From an uncultured Alphaproteobacteria bacterium (GTDB lineage: Bacteria > Pseudomonadota > Alphaproteobacteria > GCA-2731375), in assembly GCA_951812805.1 (NCBI GenBank), contig CATOSZ010000011.1, positions 1-37,686 on the forward strand: 37,686 nucleotides of DNA. The letters are read 5' to 3'. Below the pieces are notes generated by a model. The model saw only the letters and a program-made list of their open reading frames with translations. It was not told where the DNA came from and made no database searches. Position numbers and translations under genes: made by a program. Position 1 is the first letter of the stretch; each line of letters starts with the position of its first letter. Positions 1 through 7,284 of this stretch are shown here, piece by piece.

Positions 1-562
1 CGTGCAAAGGCGTCCAGCACCATCTCCTGAGATTCGCTGGGATAGGCAACAACAAAGGGCTTGCGGCTATGACATAGGCGGAAGTGGGCAACCTTTACCT
101 TCTGCTCGACACCGCCCAGGACAGCGTATTCCGTGCTCCAGTCAAACTGGAGCGCGTCACCTGCCGTAAAGTGCAACGGAATGAACGCATCCCCGATCCG
201 GCGCCAGAACGCTTCAGGTCGCGGACAAACCTCTGAACCGTCGAGTAGGATCCGCTATAGCCTTCCGACACAAGCTGCTCATAAAGCTTCTTGGCCGTCC
301 GGCGCTCACGGCGCGGGCGCCCCAGGTCCTGCTCAAAGAGCGCCCGAAGCCGGCTGGCGAAGCCATCGCTAAGCTTACGCCGGACGGGTGAAACGCGCCG
401 CTGATAGCTCGGTGGATCGCCGTCCTTCAGATACTTCTTAATCGTGTTCCGCGACAAACCAGTCTGACGAGATACAGATCGGATACTCCGACCCTCCCGT
501 AATATCCAACGTCGGATCTTCAATACGCTTTCCATCAATACCACCTGCTCTTTCCTCCGCAC
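1..562 (-). pseudogene. istA: IS21 transposase IstA, frameshifted and partial
   Basis: DDE transposase of an IS21-family element. The first frame (562 down to about 215) gives an N-terminal helix-turn-helix (residues about 20-45, SVSRQTGLSRNTIKKYLKDG) and the usual basic linker, ending near RFVRDLKR. From about 220 down to 1 the homologous protein continues in another frame, where GDAFIPLHFTAGDALQFDWS is readable; its FDW aspartate is the first catalytic Asp of the family. Between these a single indel around 200-225 shifts the frame, and the original frame stops at 95. The remainder lies outside the window. Start ATG at 562 is one option; a later in-frame ATG (MESVLKIRR) at about 535 is equally plausible. 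Because of the frameshift this copy is probably inactive unless programmed frameshifting restores it, which is not usual for istA. Confidence 0.8.
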
Positions 563-651
563 TGTTCCGTGCGGATGCTAGCGTTCCAGGTGGGTCAATT
601 CTTACCGCTCATAACCCACCAAAGTGGGTCAGTTTTGCATGCCGATTCACA
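1..651 (-). mobile_element. IS21-family element, left end and istA portion, cut by window edge
   Basis: Read on the minus strand, the sequence starting at 651 begins TGTGAATCGGCATGCAAAA and carries two spaced GACCCAC-type repeats (about 585-630). This is the multiple-terminal-repeat arrangement of IS21-family left ends. It leads into istA at 562. The element runs leftward past base 1, so its istB and right end are not visible. A related but different terminus (TGTCAATCAGCATTTAATTC, minus strand, starting at 2004) belongs to a second element. The exact outer base is inferred from the TGT start rather than from a target duplication. Confidence 0.65.
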
Positions 652-1372
652 GATAGACCAACTGATCGCCCTGAGGCTGTATGGAATGGCGGCTTGCGCC
701 GAAGCTTTGCTGGCCGCGCGCAAGCCGCCAAGTCTGACCACTGCGATAAAGCAACTGATCGACGCCGAGACTGTAGAGCGCCGGGTGCGCTCTATCCAGC
801 ACCAAATGCGGGCCTCGAAGTTCTCCCACCATAAGGACTTCGCCACTTTCGATTACGGCCTAGCCGCCGTCACCCAAGCGCAAATCGACCCCTTCTGCTC
901 AGGGCAGTTCACCCAGGAGGCCCACAACCTCATTCTGGTGGGCGGAACCGGTACGGGCAAAACCCACATCGCCATTGCTCTGGGGACGCTGTTGATCAAT
1001 CAGGGAAAGAAGGTCCGTTTCTTCAACGCCGTCGATCTGATCAATGCGCTGATCAAGGAACAGGCCGAAGGCAACGCCGGCAAGATCATCCGGCAACTGA
1101 CGGCCATGGATTGCGTCATCATCGACGAACTGGGCTATATCCCATTCCCCAAATCCGGCGGTGCGCTCTTGTTCCACCTGATCAGCAAACTCTATGAGAA
1201 GACCAGCGTCATCATCACCACCAATCTGGAGTTCGGGGAATGGGTCTCCGTCTTCGGAGATGCAAAAATGACAACCGCGTTGCTGGATCGTGTAACGCAT
1301 CACTGCGCAATCATCGAAACAGGCAACATGTCTTACCGCTTCGCACAAAGCAAACAGCGACGACAAAAGTAG
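635..1372 (+). pseudogene. istB: IS21 helper ATPase IstB, 5' end replaced
   Basis: AAA+ transposition helper of an IS21-family element. From base 652 the protein reads QIDQLIALRLYGMA, matching the IstB N-terminal domain a few residues in. A Walker A motif GGTGTGKT is at about 945-968 and a Walker B region CVIIDELGYIPF at about 1114-1149, with the typical C-terminal RFAQSKQRRQK. Everything upstream of 652 in this frame is the terminal sequence of the neighbouring IS21 copy, so the native start has been lost. A TTG at 635 or the ATG at 569, inside that IS end, could supply a new start. IstA and IstB are normally tandem on one strand; here istA points away, so the two genes come from different copies or a rearrangement. 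The ATPase domain itself looks intact. Confidence 0.8.
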
Positions 1373-1387
1373 CCGCCCTGTAAGCAA

Positions 1388-1435
1388 AGCCCCAGGCTGA
1401 TCCGCTATATGGAGCCAATCAGCCTGGGGGCTTTC
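1388..1435 (+). terminator. Hairpin after istB, candidate terminator
   Basis: AGCCCCAGGCTGAT (1388-1401) pairs with ATCAGCCTGGGGGCT (1418-1432) around a 16-base loop, with one bulged G, followed by a short T stretch (1432-1434). It lies 16 bases after the istB stop. It could terminate istB transcription; the T tract is short, so efficiency is uncertain. Confidence 0.5.
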
Positions 1436-1529
1436 ATCGCAAAGGCGGGCAAATCAAAACGGGTCCTGTACAGATTGTTCTGCAAAAGGGGTTTCGTAGC
1501 TGGGGCACAAGTCCGGGCCGATGGGGTGG

Positions 1530-1658
1530 ATGAGCTGCCTCCGGCTGGTCCGGGCTCTCGCGATCGAAATCCATGAGGACTGGCTGGATGCCAACCGCTA
1601 GCTCAACATGATCCATCTCAAGGAGAGCAAAAGCGAACGCATCCAGAAAGCCGCCTGA
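1530..1658 (+). pseudogene. C-terminal remnant of a transposase, IS256/mutator-like
   Basis: In the frame starting at 1530 the text reads LRLVRALAIEIHEDWLDANR, then an in-frame TAG at 1599-1601, then LNMIHLKESKSERIQKAA and a stop at 1656-1658. The pattern of a WL-NRYLNM segment followed by a short basic tail resembles the extreme C-terminus of IS256/mutator-type transposases, with the Tyr codon mutated to TAG. Only about 40 residues survive and no catalytic motif is present, so the family assignment rests on recalled similarity and is tentative. Confidence 0.4.
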
Positions 1659-1667
1659 CGGCGGCTC

Positions 1668-1715
1668 GGCATGCCTGGCGCTCCGAGCAATCGAAATCTC
1701 CGCGCCAGGCATGCC
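1668..1715. repeat. 14-base perfect inverted repeat
   Basis: GGCATGCCTGGCGC at 1668-1681 is exactly reversed and complemented by GCGCCAGGCATGCC at 1702-1715, with a 20-base spacer. It follows ten bases after the IS256-like remnant and could be a transcription-stopping hairpin protecting an element from outside transcription. Role not established. Confidence 0.6.
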
Positions 1716-1827
1716 GGTGGCCCTCATCGGCAGCCATGACAAACTTGCAGAACAGTCTGGACACTACTTCAAAAGCTCATTGCCACTTCAAGAACCCCAC
1801 CTGATCCCCACGTTCCGCCGCCGGCCC

Positions 1828-1934
1828 GGTTGTCCCGGTGGGCCCACAGGCCCCTCCCACGCGGCTTCGCTCCGCGTAACGCAAAGCGCTACACGAAGCC
1901 GCGCGGGGCCCTCCCGTGGACTACCGGGACAACC
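1828..1934. repeat. 107-base imperfect palindrome
   Basis: The arm 1828-1869 (starting GGTTGTCCCGG, ending GCGGCTTCG) pairs with 1894-1934 (starting CGAAGCCGC, ending CCGGGACAACC), with a few mismatches in the middle of the stem and a loop of about 24 bases. It sits between the IS remnants and the IS terminus at 2004. It encodes no convincing protein. It may be a subterminal structure of an IS or a small MITE-like hairpin. Confidence 0.7.
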
Positions 1935-2004
1935 TCCGTCGAAGCAAGGGGGGGGGGTCAATTTTGCACGCCGATAGGGGGTCAGAATTAAATGCTGATT
2001 GACA

Positions 2005-2198
2005 ATCATGGGAATGGTGCCGCCGGGATTCTTCGCCAGATAGGCGGGGTTGCGGCTCCCGCTCTCGCCCTTCGATCCCGGGTTGATCAGCGACAGTTCA
2101 AACGGCAGCCGCTTGTACAGCATGAGCCACATGACCGCGCGCACCGGCTGCGAGAACGGCACGCCGTAGAGGATCAGCGAATTCGTTTCTTGAACCAT
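2005..2198 (-). pseudogene. Glutathione S-transferase, N-terminal fragment
   Basis: The start ATG (2198) is followed by NSLILYGVPFSQPVRAVMWL and later NPAYLAKNPGGTIPMI, the beta-alpha-beta start of the thioredoxin-fold N-domain of GSTs, including the conserved proline-containing glutathione-binding region (residues about 60-64). After about 65 residues, at 2005, the frame enters the IS terminus and soon loses similarity. The C-terminal helical domain is absent from the window; it may lie beyond the left edge or have been deleted. The fragment is not expected to be functional. Confidence 0.75.
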
Positions 2199-2363
2199 GT
2201 GCGTGTCCCTCTCCCGGCGGCTGGCGCTTCGCGGGCTACATCTCGCATGACGGTGCGGTCCTGTCACCACCCCGACAGGCCGCCATGAGCCGACCGGGAC
2301 GATTCCAGGAACCAGGCGCGGCCCGACAGTCATTGTCTTCATGACGTTGCCGGCCGAAGTTGC

Positions 2364-2369
2364 TATATT
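2364..2369 (+). promoter_or_regulatory. Candidate -10 box of the antitoxin-toxin operon
   Basis: TATATT at 2364-2369 lies only 6 bases before the antitoxin ATG at 2376. If used, transcription would start at or near the A of the ATG, giving a leaderless mRNA; no Shine-Dalgarno-like sequence precedes the ATG. No well-spaced -35 box is evident, so the call is tentative. Confidence 0.35.
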
Positions 2370-2375
2370 GAAGCC

Positions 2376-2606
2376 ATGACCTTGACGAGAAAACAGGCCG
2401 AAGCTGCCCGCCATCGTCGCCTGCAATACGAGGCGAATATGGCCGTGGAAGGGCTTCATGTCAGCCCCGAAGGTCGCGCTTTGCTGGATAAGATGGATGC
2501 CGAGGGTATCCACGGGCAAGAACGCATGGAAATGATGATCGAAAGCCTGCGTGAACGCGGCATCATCCCCGCCGACGACGAGGATACGCCTCTGGCGGCT
2601 GAATGA
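2376..2606 (+). CDS. VbhA-like antitoxin of a Fic toxin
   Basis: A 76-residue protein encoded immediately before and overlapping fic by ATGA. Class I Fic antitoxins insert a short helix with the motif [S/T]xxxE[G/N] into the toxin and block the ATP gamma-phosphate site through its Glu. Here the matching helix reads N21-MAV-E25-G26, so the inhibitory Glu and Gly are present but the usual Ser/Thr is Asn. The rest (LHVSPEGRALLDKMDAEGI, then a charged amphipathic helix to about residue 65) fits the antitoxin-VbhA domain layout. It should neutralise the downstream toxin by direct binding in the cytoplasm. Start at 2376 is the only sensible one. Identification rests on the motif, size and neighbour. 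Confidence 0.75.
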   Translation: MTLTRKQAEAARHRRLQYEANMAVEGLHVSPEGRALLDKMDAEGIHGQERMEMMIESLRERGIIPADDEDTPLAAE

Positions 2607-3175
2607 GCGCCTACGAAGACAGGTATTCTTATCCCGGCACGCATACATTCATAAACAATTTCGGTGTCCGGGATCCTGATAAACTTGCCGAGCTCGAAGC
2701 GGAACTGACCGCCGCCGCCGTTGATGATTTGCCCGATATATGGCCGGTGAGCGATGCCGGTCTGAAGGCGATCCATCGCGGCTTGTTTGGCGCAATCTAT
2801 CCCTGGGCCGGCCAATACCGCGCCGAGACGCTCACCAAGGTCGGAGAAGAACCCGGTCAGGATGTTCGCTTTGCTGAAGGCCCCCTCGTTACCTCGCAAA
2901 TGGCAGGGTTCTTCAAGTCCCTTTCCGCCGATGTGGCCAACGGCAACCTGAAGGGTATCGACCAGAGAACATTCAGTTACCGCGCCGCGGTCTATATGGC
3001 GGAGTTGAACGCCATCCATCCTTTCCCTGACGGCAACGGCCGGGTGCAACGAATTTTTCTGGCTGAGTTGGCCGGTCGCGGCGGCTTCGAGCTCGACCAT
3101 GCCAAGCTGACCCGCGAGACGTGGATTCCCGCCGCCGTCGATGCGCGGAGGACGTCGTTATATAATCAAAATTGA
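2603..3175 (+). CDS. fic: Fic-domain toxin (protein AMPylase)
   Basis: A Fic/DOC-fold enzyme that transfers AMP from ATP to a hydroxyl side chain of target proteins; VbhT and FicT homologues target topoisomerases. The canonical active loop HPFPDGNGRVQR is residues 139-150, with catalytic His139, metal-binding Asp143 and the anion-binding GNGR. Residues 5-40 resemble the N-terminal lead of VbhT-like Fic proteins (YSYPGTHTFINNFGVRD). It is translationally coupled to the antitoxin (ATGA at 2603-2606). Oddity: after the TGA at 3173-3175 the same frame continues for 40 codons to a TAA at 3298 and reads GLRDDAIMPWLIHEALTPLS, which looks like the usual last helix of such proteins. The toxin may therefore be prematurely truncated. 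The catalytic core is complete. Confidence 0.85.
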   Translation: MSAYEDRYSYPGTHTFINNFGVRDPDKLAELEAELTAAAVDDLPDIWPVSDAGLKAIHRGLFGAIYPWAGQYRAETLTKVGEEPGQDVRFAEGPLVTSQMAGFFKSLSADVANGNLKGIDQRTFSYRAAVYMAELNAIHPFPDGNGRVQRIFLAELAGRGGFELDHAKLTRETWIPAAVDARRTSLYNQN

Positions 3176-3480
3176 ATTCTCGTCGGCCTGCGCGATGATG
3201 CCATCATGCCCTGGCTCATCCATGAGGCCCTGACACCCCTGAGTCCCCAACAAATTCGCGACCGCAACGCCCTGCAACGGTCGAGAGATGGTGGGTAACC
3301 GGGTGATCGGCGTGCCCAGGGCCGACGTCGAGCATTGACAGCACCGTCGCCGCGAACCTGCTCTTGCGCGGCGGGCCGAACTCTCTTAGCGTATAGATTA
3401 TCTGGTATGCCAGATACCGAGATGGCCGAATTCGATCGCGAGGACGGCCGGATGAAGACGAAAAAACGGGAGGGAAACGA
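3176..3480. other. Intergenic region between fic and oxc
   Basis: About 305 bases. 3176-3298 is the in-frame continuation of fic after its stop. 3391-3416 holds the candidate operator and promoter region of the oxc operon, and 3468-3475 (GGGAGGG) is a strong ribosome-binding site for oxc. Nothing gene-like was seen in the remainder (3299-3390). Confidence 0.6.
3399..3416 (+). promoter_or_regulatory. Palindromic operator, likely GntR/FCD type
   Basis: TATCTGGTATGCCAGATA has perfect 7-base arms (TATCTGG / CCAGATA) around TATG and contains TGGTATGCCA, close to the TGGTATACCA core bound by many FadR-subfamily GntR proteins. It lies 64 bases before oxc and overlaps an AT-rich segment (GTATAGATTA, 3391-3400) that could be the -10 region. 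The GntR gene inside this operon (6559) is the obvious candidate ligand-responsive repressor; that link is inference. Confidence 0.65.
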
Positions 3481-5217
3481 ATGTCGACGACGGCGGATGC
3501 CCCGGCACAGGACGACGGCGCCGGGAGTGGCGCACTCACGGACGGGTTTCACCTGGTTATCGACGCGCTGAAGTTGAACGGCGTCGAGACGATCTATCAC
3601 GTTCCCGGCATACCGATCACCGACCTCGGCCGCTTCATGCAAGCCGAGGGCATGCGGGTGCTCTCCTTCCGCCATGAACAGCACGCCGGCTATGCCGCCG
3701 CGATCGCCGGCTTTCTCACCAAGAAGCCGGGCGTCTGCATGACCGTCTCGGCGCCCGGCTTCCTCAACGGCCTGACCGCGCTGGCGCACGCCACGACCAA
3801 CTGTTTCCCGATGATCCTGATCAGCGGCTCGTCCGAACGCGAGATCGTCGACCTGCAGCAGGGCGACTATGAGGAGATGGACCAGCTCGCCATCGCCAAG
3901 ACGCTGTGCAAGGCGGCCTACCGGGTCCTGCATGCCGAGGATATCGGCATCGGCGTCGCCCGGGCCATTCGCGCGGCGGTTTCCGGGCGGCCGGGCGGGG
4001 TCTATCTCGACCTGCCGGCGAAGCTGCTGGGCCAGGTGCTGGACGCCGAGCTCGGCGCGAAGTCCCTGGTCGAGGTGATCGATCCGGCGCCGCGCCAGCT
4101 GCCGGCACCCGACTCGGTGGCCCGCGCGCTCGAGGTGTTGAAGGGGGCGGAACGGCCGCTGATCATCCTCGGCAAGGGCGCGGCCTATGCCCAGGCCGAC
4201 GACGACATCCGCGCGCTGGTCGAGCGGAGCGGCATCCCCTACCTGCCGATGAGCATGGCCAAGGGCCTGCTGCCGGACGACCATCCGCAGTCCGCCGGGC
4301 CCGCCCGCTCGCTGGTGCTGAAGGAGGCGGACGTCGTCATGCTGATCGGCGCCCGGCTCAACTGGCTGCTTTCCCACGGCAAGGGGCGGACCTGGGGCGA
4401 CGCGCCCAAGCGCTTCGTCCACATCGACATCGAACCGCGCGAGATGGACAGCAACGTCGAGATCGCCGCGCCGGTGGTCGGCGACATCGGCTCCTGCGTT
4501 ACCGCCTTGCTGGACGGCATGGGTGCGGACTGGACGGCCCCGCCCGCCGCCTGGACCGATGCCGTCAGGGACAAGAAGGACACCAACATCGCCCGCATGG
4601 CGCCGCGCCTGCAGAACAACAACGTGCCGATGGACTTCCACGGCGCGCTCGGGGTGCTGAAGGACGCCATCGCGGAACGGCCCGACGCGATCCTGGTGAA
4701 CGAGGGGGCCAACACCCTCGATTTCACCCGCTCCATCATCGACATGTACAAGCCGCGCAAGCGCCTCGACGTCGGCACCTGGGGCGTCATGGGCATCGGC
4801 ATGGGCCAGGCGATCGCCGCGGCGGTCGAGACCGGCTGTCCGGTGCTGGCGATCGAGGGCGACAGCGCCTTCGGCTTTTCCGGCATGGAGATCGAGACGA
4901 TCTGCCGCTACGAGCTGCCGATCTGCGTCGTCGTCTTCAACAACGGCGGCATCTACCGGGGCACGGACGTGAACCCGGCCGGCACGGACGCGGCGACCAC
5001 GGTCTTCGTCAAGGACGCCCGCTACGACCGGATGATGGAAGCCTTCGGCGGCGTCGGCGTCCAGGCCACCTCGCCGGACGAGTTGCGCCAGGCGGTGAAG
5101 GCGGCCATGGACTCCGGCCGGCCGACCCTGGTGAACGCGGTGATCGATCCCGAGGCCGGCACCGAGAGCGGGCGCATCGGCAACCTCAACCCGCAAAGCG
5201 TCGTCGCCAAGAAGTAG
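3481..5217 (+). CDS. oxc: Oxalyl-CoA decarboxylase
   Basis: A TPP- and Mg-dependent cytoplasmic enzyme that decarboxylates oxalyl-CoA to formyl-CoA and CO2. At 578 residues it matches the family length, and it tracks the Oxalobacter enzyme closely by recall: LTDGFHLVIDALKLNGVET, FRHEQHAGYAA with the cofactor-activating Glu66, TVSAPGFLNGLTALAHATTN, SGSSEREIVDLQQGDYEEMD, and the TPP-binding segment starting GDSAFGFSG (Asp461) and ending at FNNGG about 27 residues later. The C-terminal tail (GTESGRIGNLNPQS) matches the lid that closes over the CoA substrate. Start ATG 3481 has GGGAGGG 6 bases upstream. frc follows after 33 bases, so the two enzymes form the usual formyl-CoA/oxalate cycle. The operon is probably under control of the palindrome at 3399-3416. 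Confidence 0.95.
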   Translation: MSTTADAPAQDDGAGSGALTDGFHLVIDALKLNGVETIYHVPGIPITDLGRFMQAEGMRVLSFRHEQHAGYAAAIAGFLTKKPGVCMTVSAPGFLNGLTALAHATTNCFPMILISGSSEREIVDLQQGDYEEMDQLAIAKTLCKAAYRVLHAEDIGIGVARAIRAAVSGRPGGVYLDLPAKLLGQVLDAELGAKSLVEVIDPAPRQLPAPDSVARALEVLKGAERPLIILGKGAAYAQADDDIRALVERSGIPYLPMSMAKGLLPDDHPQSAGPARSLVLKEADVVMLIGARLNWLLSHGKGRTWGDAPKRFVHIDIEPREMDSNVEIAAPVVGDIGSCVTALLDGMGADWTAPPAAWTDAVRDKKDTNIARMAPRLQNNNVPMDFHGALGVLKDAIAERPDAILVNEGANTLDFTRSIIDMYKPRKRLDVGTWGVMGIGMGQAIAAAVETGCPVLAIEGDSAFGFSGMEIETICRYELPICVVVFNNGGIYRGTDVNPAGTDAATTVFVKDARYDRMMEAFGGVGVQATSPDELRQAVKAAMDSGRPTLVNAVIDPEAGTESGRIGNLNPQSVVAKK

Positions 5218-5250
5218 CCGTTTCCATACGCATTCGAGCAGGAGCGCAAG

Positions 5251-6528
5251 ATGCAAGCCCTCGACGGTATCAAGATCCTCGACTTCACCCACGTCCAGTC
5301 CGGCCCGACCTGCACCCAGCTGCTGGCCTGGCTCGGCGCCGACGTCATCAAGGTGGAGCGGCCGGGCGTCGGCGACGCCACCCGCAAACAGCTGGTCGAC
5401 GTGCCCGGCGCCGACAGCCTCTATTTCACCATGTTGAACCACAACAAGCGCTCGATCGAGTTGAACTCGAAGCACGAGACCGGCAAGGAGGTGCTCACGC
5501 GCCTGATCGAGACCTGCGACGTGCTGGTGGAGAACTTCGCGCCCGGCGCCCTCGACCGCATGGGCTTCGGCTGGGAGCGGATCCAGGAGATCAACCCGCG
5601 CATTATCATGGCCTCGGTCAAGGGCTTCGGTCCGGGCGAATACGAAGACTGCAAGGTCTACGAGAACATCGCCCAATGCGCCGGCGGCGCCGCTTCGACG
5701 ACGGGCTTCGTCGACGGCCTCCCGGTGGTGACGGGGGCGCAGATCGGCGATTCCGGCACCGGCCTGCACCTGGCGCTCGGCATCGTCAGCGCGCTGTTCC
5801 AGCGCGAGAAGACCGGGCGCGGGCAGAAGGTCCTGGCCGCCATGCAGGACGGCGTCGTCAACCTCTGCCGGGTCAAGCTGCGCGACCAGCAGCGCCTGGC
5901 GGCGGGGCCGCTGACGGAATACTCCCAGTTCGGCGAGGGCATTCCCTTCGGCGAGGCGACGCCGCGGGCGGGCAACGATTCCGGTGGCGGCCAGCCGGGC
6001 CGCATCCTCAAGTGCAAGGGCTGGGAAACCGATCCCAACGCCTACACCTACTTCATCACCCAGGCCGCGGCCTGGGAGAAGATCTGCGACGTCATCGGCG
6101 CGCCCGAATGGAAGACCGACGAGGGCTACGCCACCCCGCCCGCCCGGCTCGACAAGCTGAACGAGGTGTTCGAGCGGATCGAGGCCTGGACCATGACCAA
6201 GACCAAGTTCGAGGTGATGGAGATCTGCAATCCCTTCGACATCCCCGTCGGCCCGATCCTGAGCATGAAGGAGATCGCCGAGGACGAGGGTCTGCGCGCC
6301 ACCGGCACCATCGTCGAGGTCGAACATCCTGAGCGTGGGCCCTATCTCTCGGTCGGCTGCCCGATCAAGCTGTCGGACAGCCCGGTCGAGGTCGCGCGTT
6401 CGCCGCTGCTGGGCGAGCATACGGTCGAGATCCTCTCCGAGGTTCTGGGCTATGGCGGCGCCGAGCTGCAGGGCATCGTCGAGTCGGGTGCCGTCGGCAC
6501 GCCGCGCGCGGCGGATGCGGCCGAATAG
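5251..6528 (+). CDS. frc: Formyl-CoA:oxalate CoA-transferase
   Basis: A family III CoA-transferase that moves CoA from formyl-CoA to oxalate, making oxalyl-CoA for Oxc and releasing formate. It has 425 residues. The N-terminal Rossmann part reads LDGIKILDFTHVQSGPTCTQ, followed by GADVIKVERPGVGD. The catalytic aspartate is Asp167 in TGAQIGDSGTG (Asp169 in the Oxalobacter enzyme). The glycine loop that shields intermediates appears as SGGGQPG near residues 244-250, and the CoA-binding GRGQKVLAAMQDGVVNL region is intact. An AGGAG site lies 8 bases before the ATG. The C-terminal 20 residues (alanine-rich) extend beyond the conserved fold. It acts with the adjacent Oxc; some relatives use other acids such as succinate, but the pairing makes oxalate the best call. 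Confidence 0.94.
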   Translation: MQALDGIKILDFTHVQSGPTCTQLLAWLGADVIKVERPGVGDATRKQLVDVPGADSLYFTMLNHNKRSIELNSKHETGKEVLTRLIETCDVLVENFAPGALDRMGFGWERIQEINPRIIMASVKGFGPGEYEDCKVYENIAQCAGGAASTTGFVDGLPVVTGAQIGDSGTGLHLALGIVSALFQREKTGRGQKVLAAMQDGVVNLCRVKLRDQQRLAAGPLTEYSQFGEGIPFGEATPRAGNDSGGGQPGRILKCKGWETDPNAYTYFITQAAAWEKICDVIGAPEWKTDEGYATPPARLDKLNEVFERIEAWTMTKTKFEVMEICNPFDIPVGPILSMKEIAEDEGLRATGTIVEVEHPERGPYLSVGCPIKLSDSPVEVARSPLLGEHTVEILSEVLGYGGAELQGIVESGAVGTPRAADAAE

Positions 6529-6558
6529 GGCGGCGCGCGGGGCGGCGGGGCGCGCGGC

Positions 6559-7248
6559 ATGAACAGCCTCGAGCTCTCGCCCGTCGCGACGAACTTCACG
6601 CTGAAGGACCACATCCACGAGGTCCTGCGCGATGCCATCGTGAAGATGAACATCTATGATCCGAACACGGATCTGCGCCTGGACGAGCGGACCATGGCCG
6701 AGCAGCTCGGCATCTCGCGCACGCCGATCCGCGAGGCGCTGGTCCGCCTGGAGCAGGGCGGCTTCGTCGAGATCAAGGCCCGGCGCGGCGTCTATATCCG
6801 GCGCAAGAACCTGACCGAGATCCTGGAGATGGTCGTCGTCTGGGCCGCGCTGGAGAGCATGGCGGCCCGCCTGGCGACCGAGCGGGCGAGCGAAACGGAA
6901 ACGTCGGCGCTGCGCCGCCTGGCCGCCGGCTACAGCGTCACCGCGGCACGGGCGGACATCGCGGAATATTCCGAGGCCAACATCGCCTTCCATCAGCGCA
7001 TCCTCGAACTCTCGAAGTGCGAGATGATCCGCGAGATGGCCGACGGCCTGTTCCTGCACATGTATGCGGTGCGCCGCCGCGCCATGGGGGAGAGCGACCG
7101 GGCGATGCATTCCGTTGCCGACCACATGGGCATCATCGAGGCGCTGGAGCGGCGCGACGCCGATCTCGCGGCCCGCCTGGTGCGCGAGCATACGATGCGT
7201 CTGCACGACCACATCCGCGACGTCTGGCCGGAACTGGACGGCGCCTGA
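6559..7248 (+). CDS. GntR-family regulator with FCD domain
   Basis: A 229-residue cytoplasmic transcription factor. The N-terminal winged helix (residues about 20-85) contains the family recognition stretch MAEQLGISRTPIREALVRLE. The C-terminal all-helical FCD domain (about 90-220) has the expected metal-ligand histidines in NIAFHQRIL, HSVADHMGIIEAL and the REHTMRLHDHI end helix. FCD regulators usually repress and are released by small carboxylic acids or sugar acids. It lies 30 bases after frc and 36 before iolD, in the middle of the operon it probably controls. No repeat of the 3399 palindrome was found in the short gaps around it. The ribosome-binding site is weak, with a G-rich leader. Confidence 0.9.
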   Translation: MNSLELSPVATNFTLKDHIHEVLRDAIVKMNIYDPNTDLRLDERTMAEQLGISRTPIREALVRLEQGGFVEIKARRGVYIRRKNLTEILEMVVVWAALESMAARLATERASETETSALRRLAAGYSVTAARADIAEYSEANIAFHQRILELSKCEMIREMADGLFLHMYAVRRRAMGESDRAMHSVADHMGIIEALERRDADLAARLVREHTMRLHDHIRDVWPELDGA

Positions 7249-7284
7249 CCCGGCGGCGCGTCGCGGGCAGAGGAGGACAGCGCC

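Larger units (their letters stand above)
652..2004 (+). mobile_element. Remnant of a second IS21-type element inserted in a gst gene
   Basis: This holds the istB portion and ends at 2004 in an IS21-type terminus (minus strand TGTCAATCAGCATTTAATTC, then repeats containing GACCCCC at about 1955-1990). Immediately to the right, at 2005, the reading frame of a glutathione S-transferase begins, so the terminus is an insertion junction. The left half, including its istA, is missing and is replaced by the IS21 end at 651. About 630 bases separate istB from the terminus, far more than usual, and contain an IS256-like remnant and hairpins, so this is probably a composite of more than one insertion. 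Confidence 0.55.

Noticed and set aside
3408..3571. A short ORF starting inside the operator before oxc
   Set aside because: Its ATG lies in the palindrome, there is no ribosome-binding site, and most of it overlaps oxc out of frame.
3906..6332. An 808-codon plus-strand frame overlapping oxc and frc
   Set aside because: Out of frame with two well-supported enzymes; Arg/Gly-rich composition typical of a shifted GC-rich frame.
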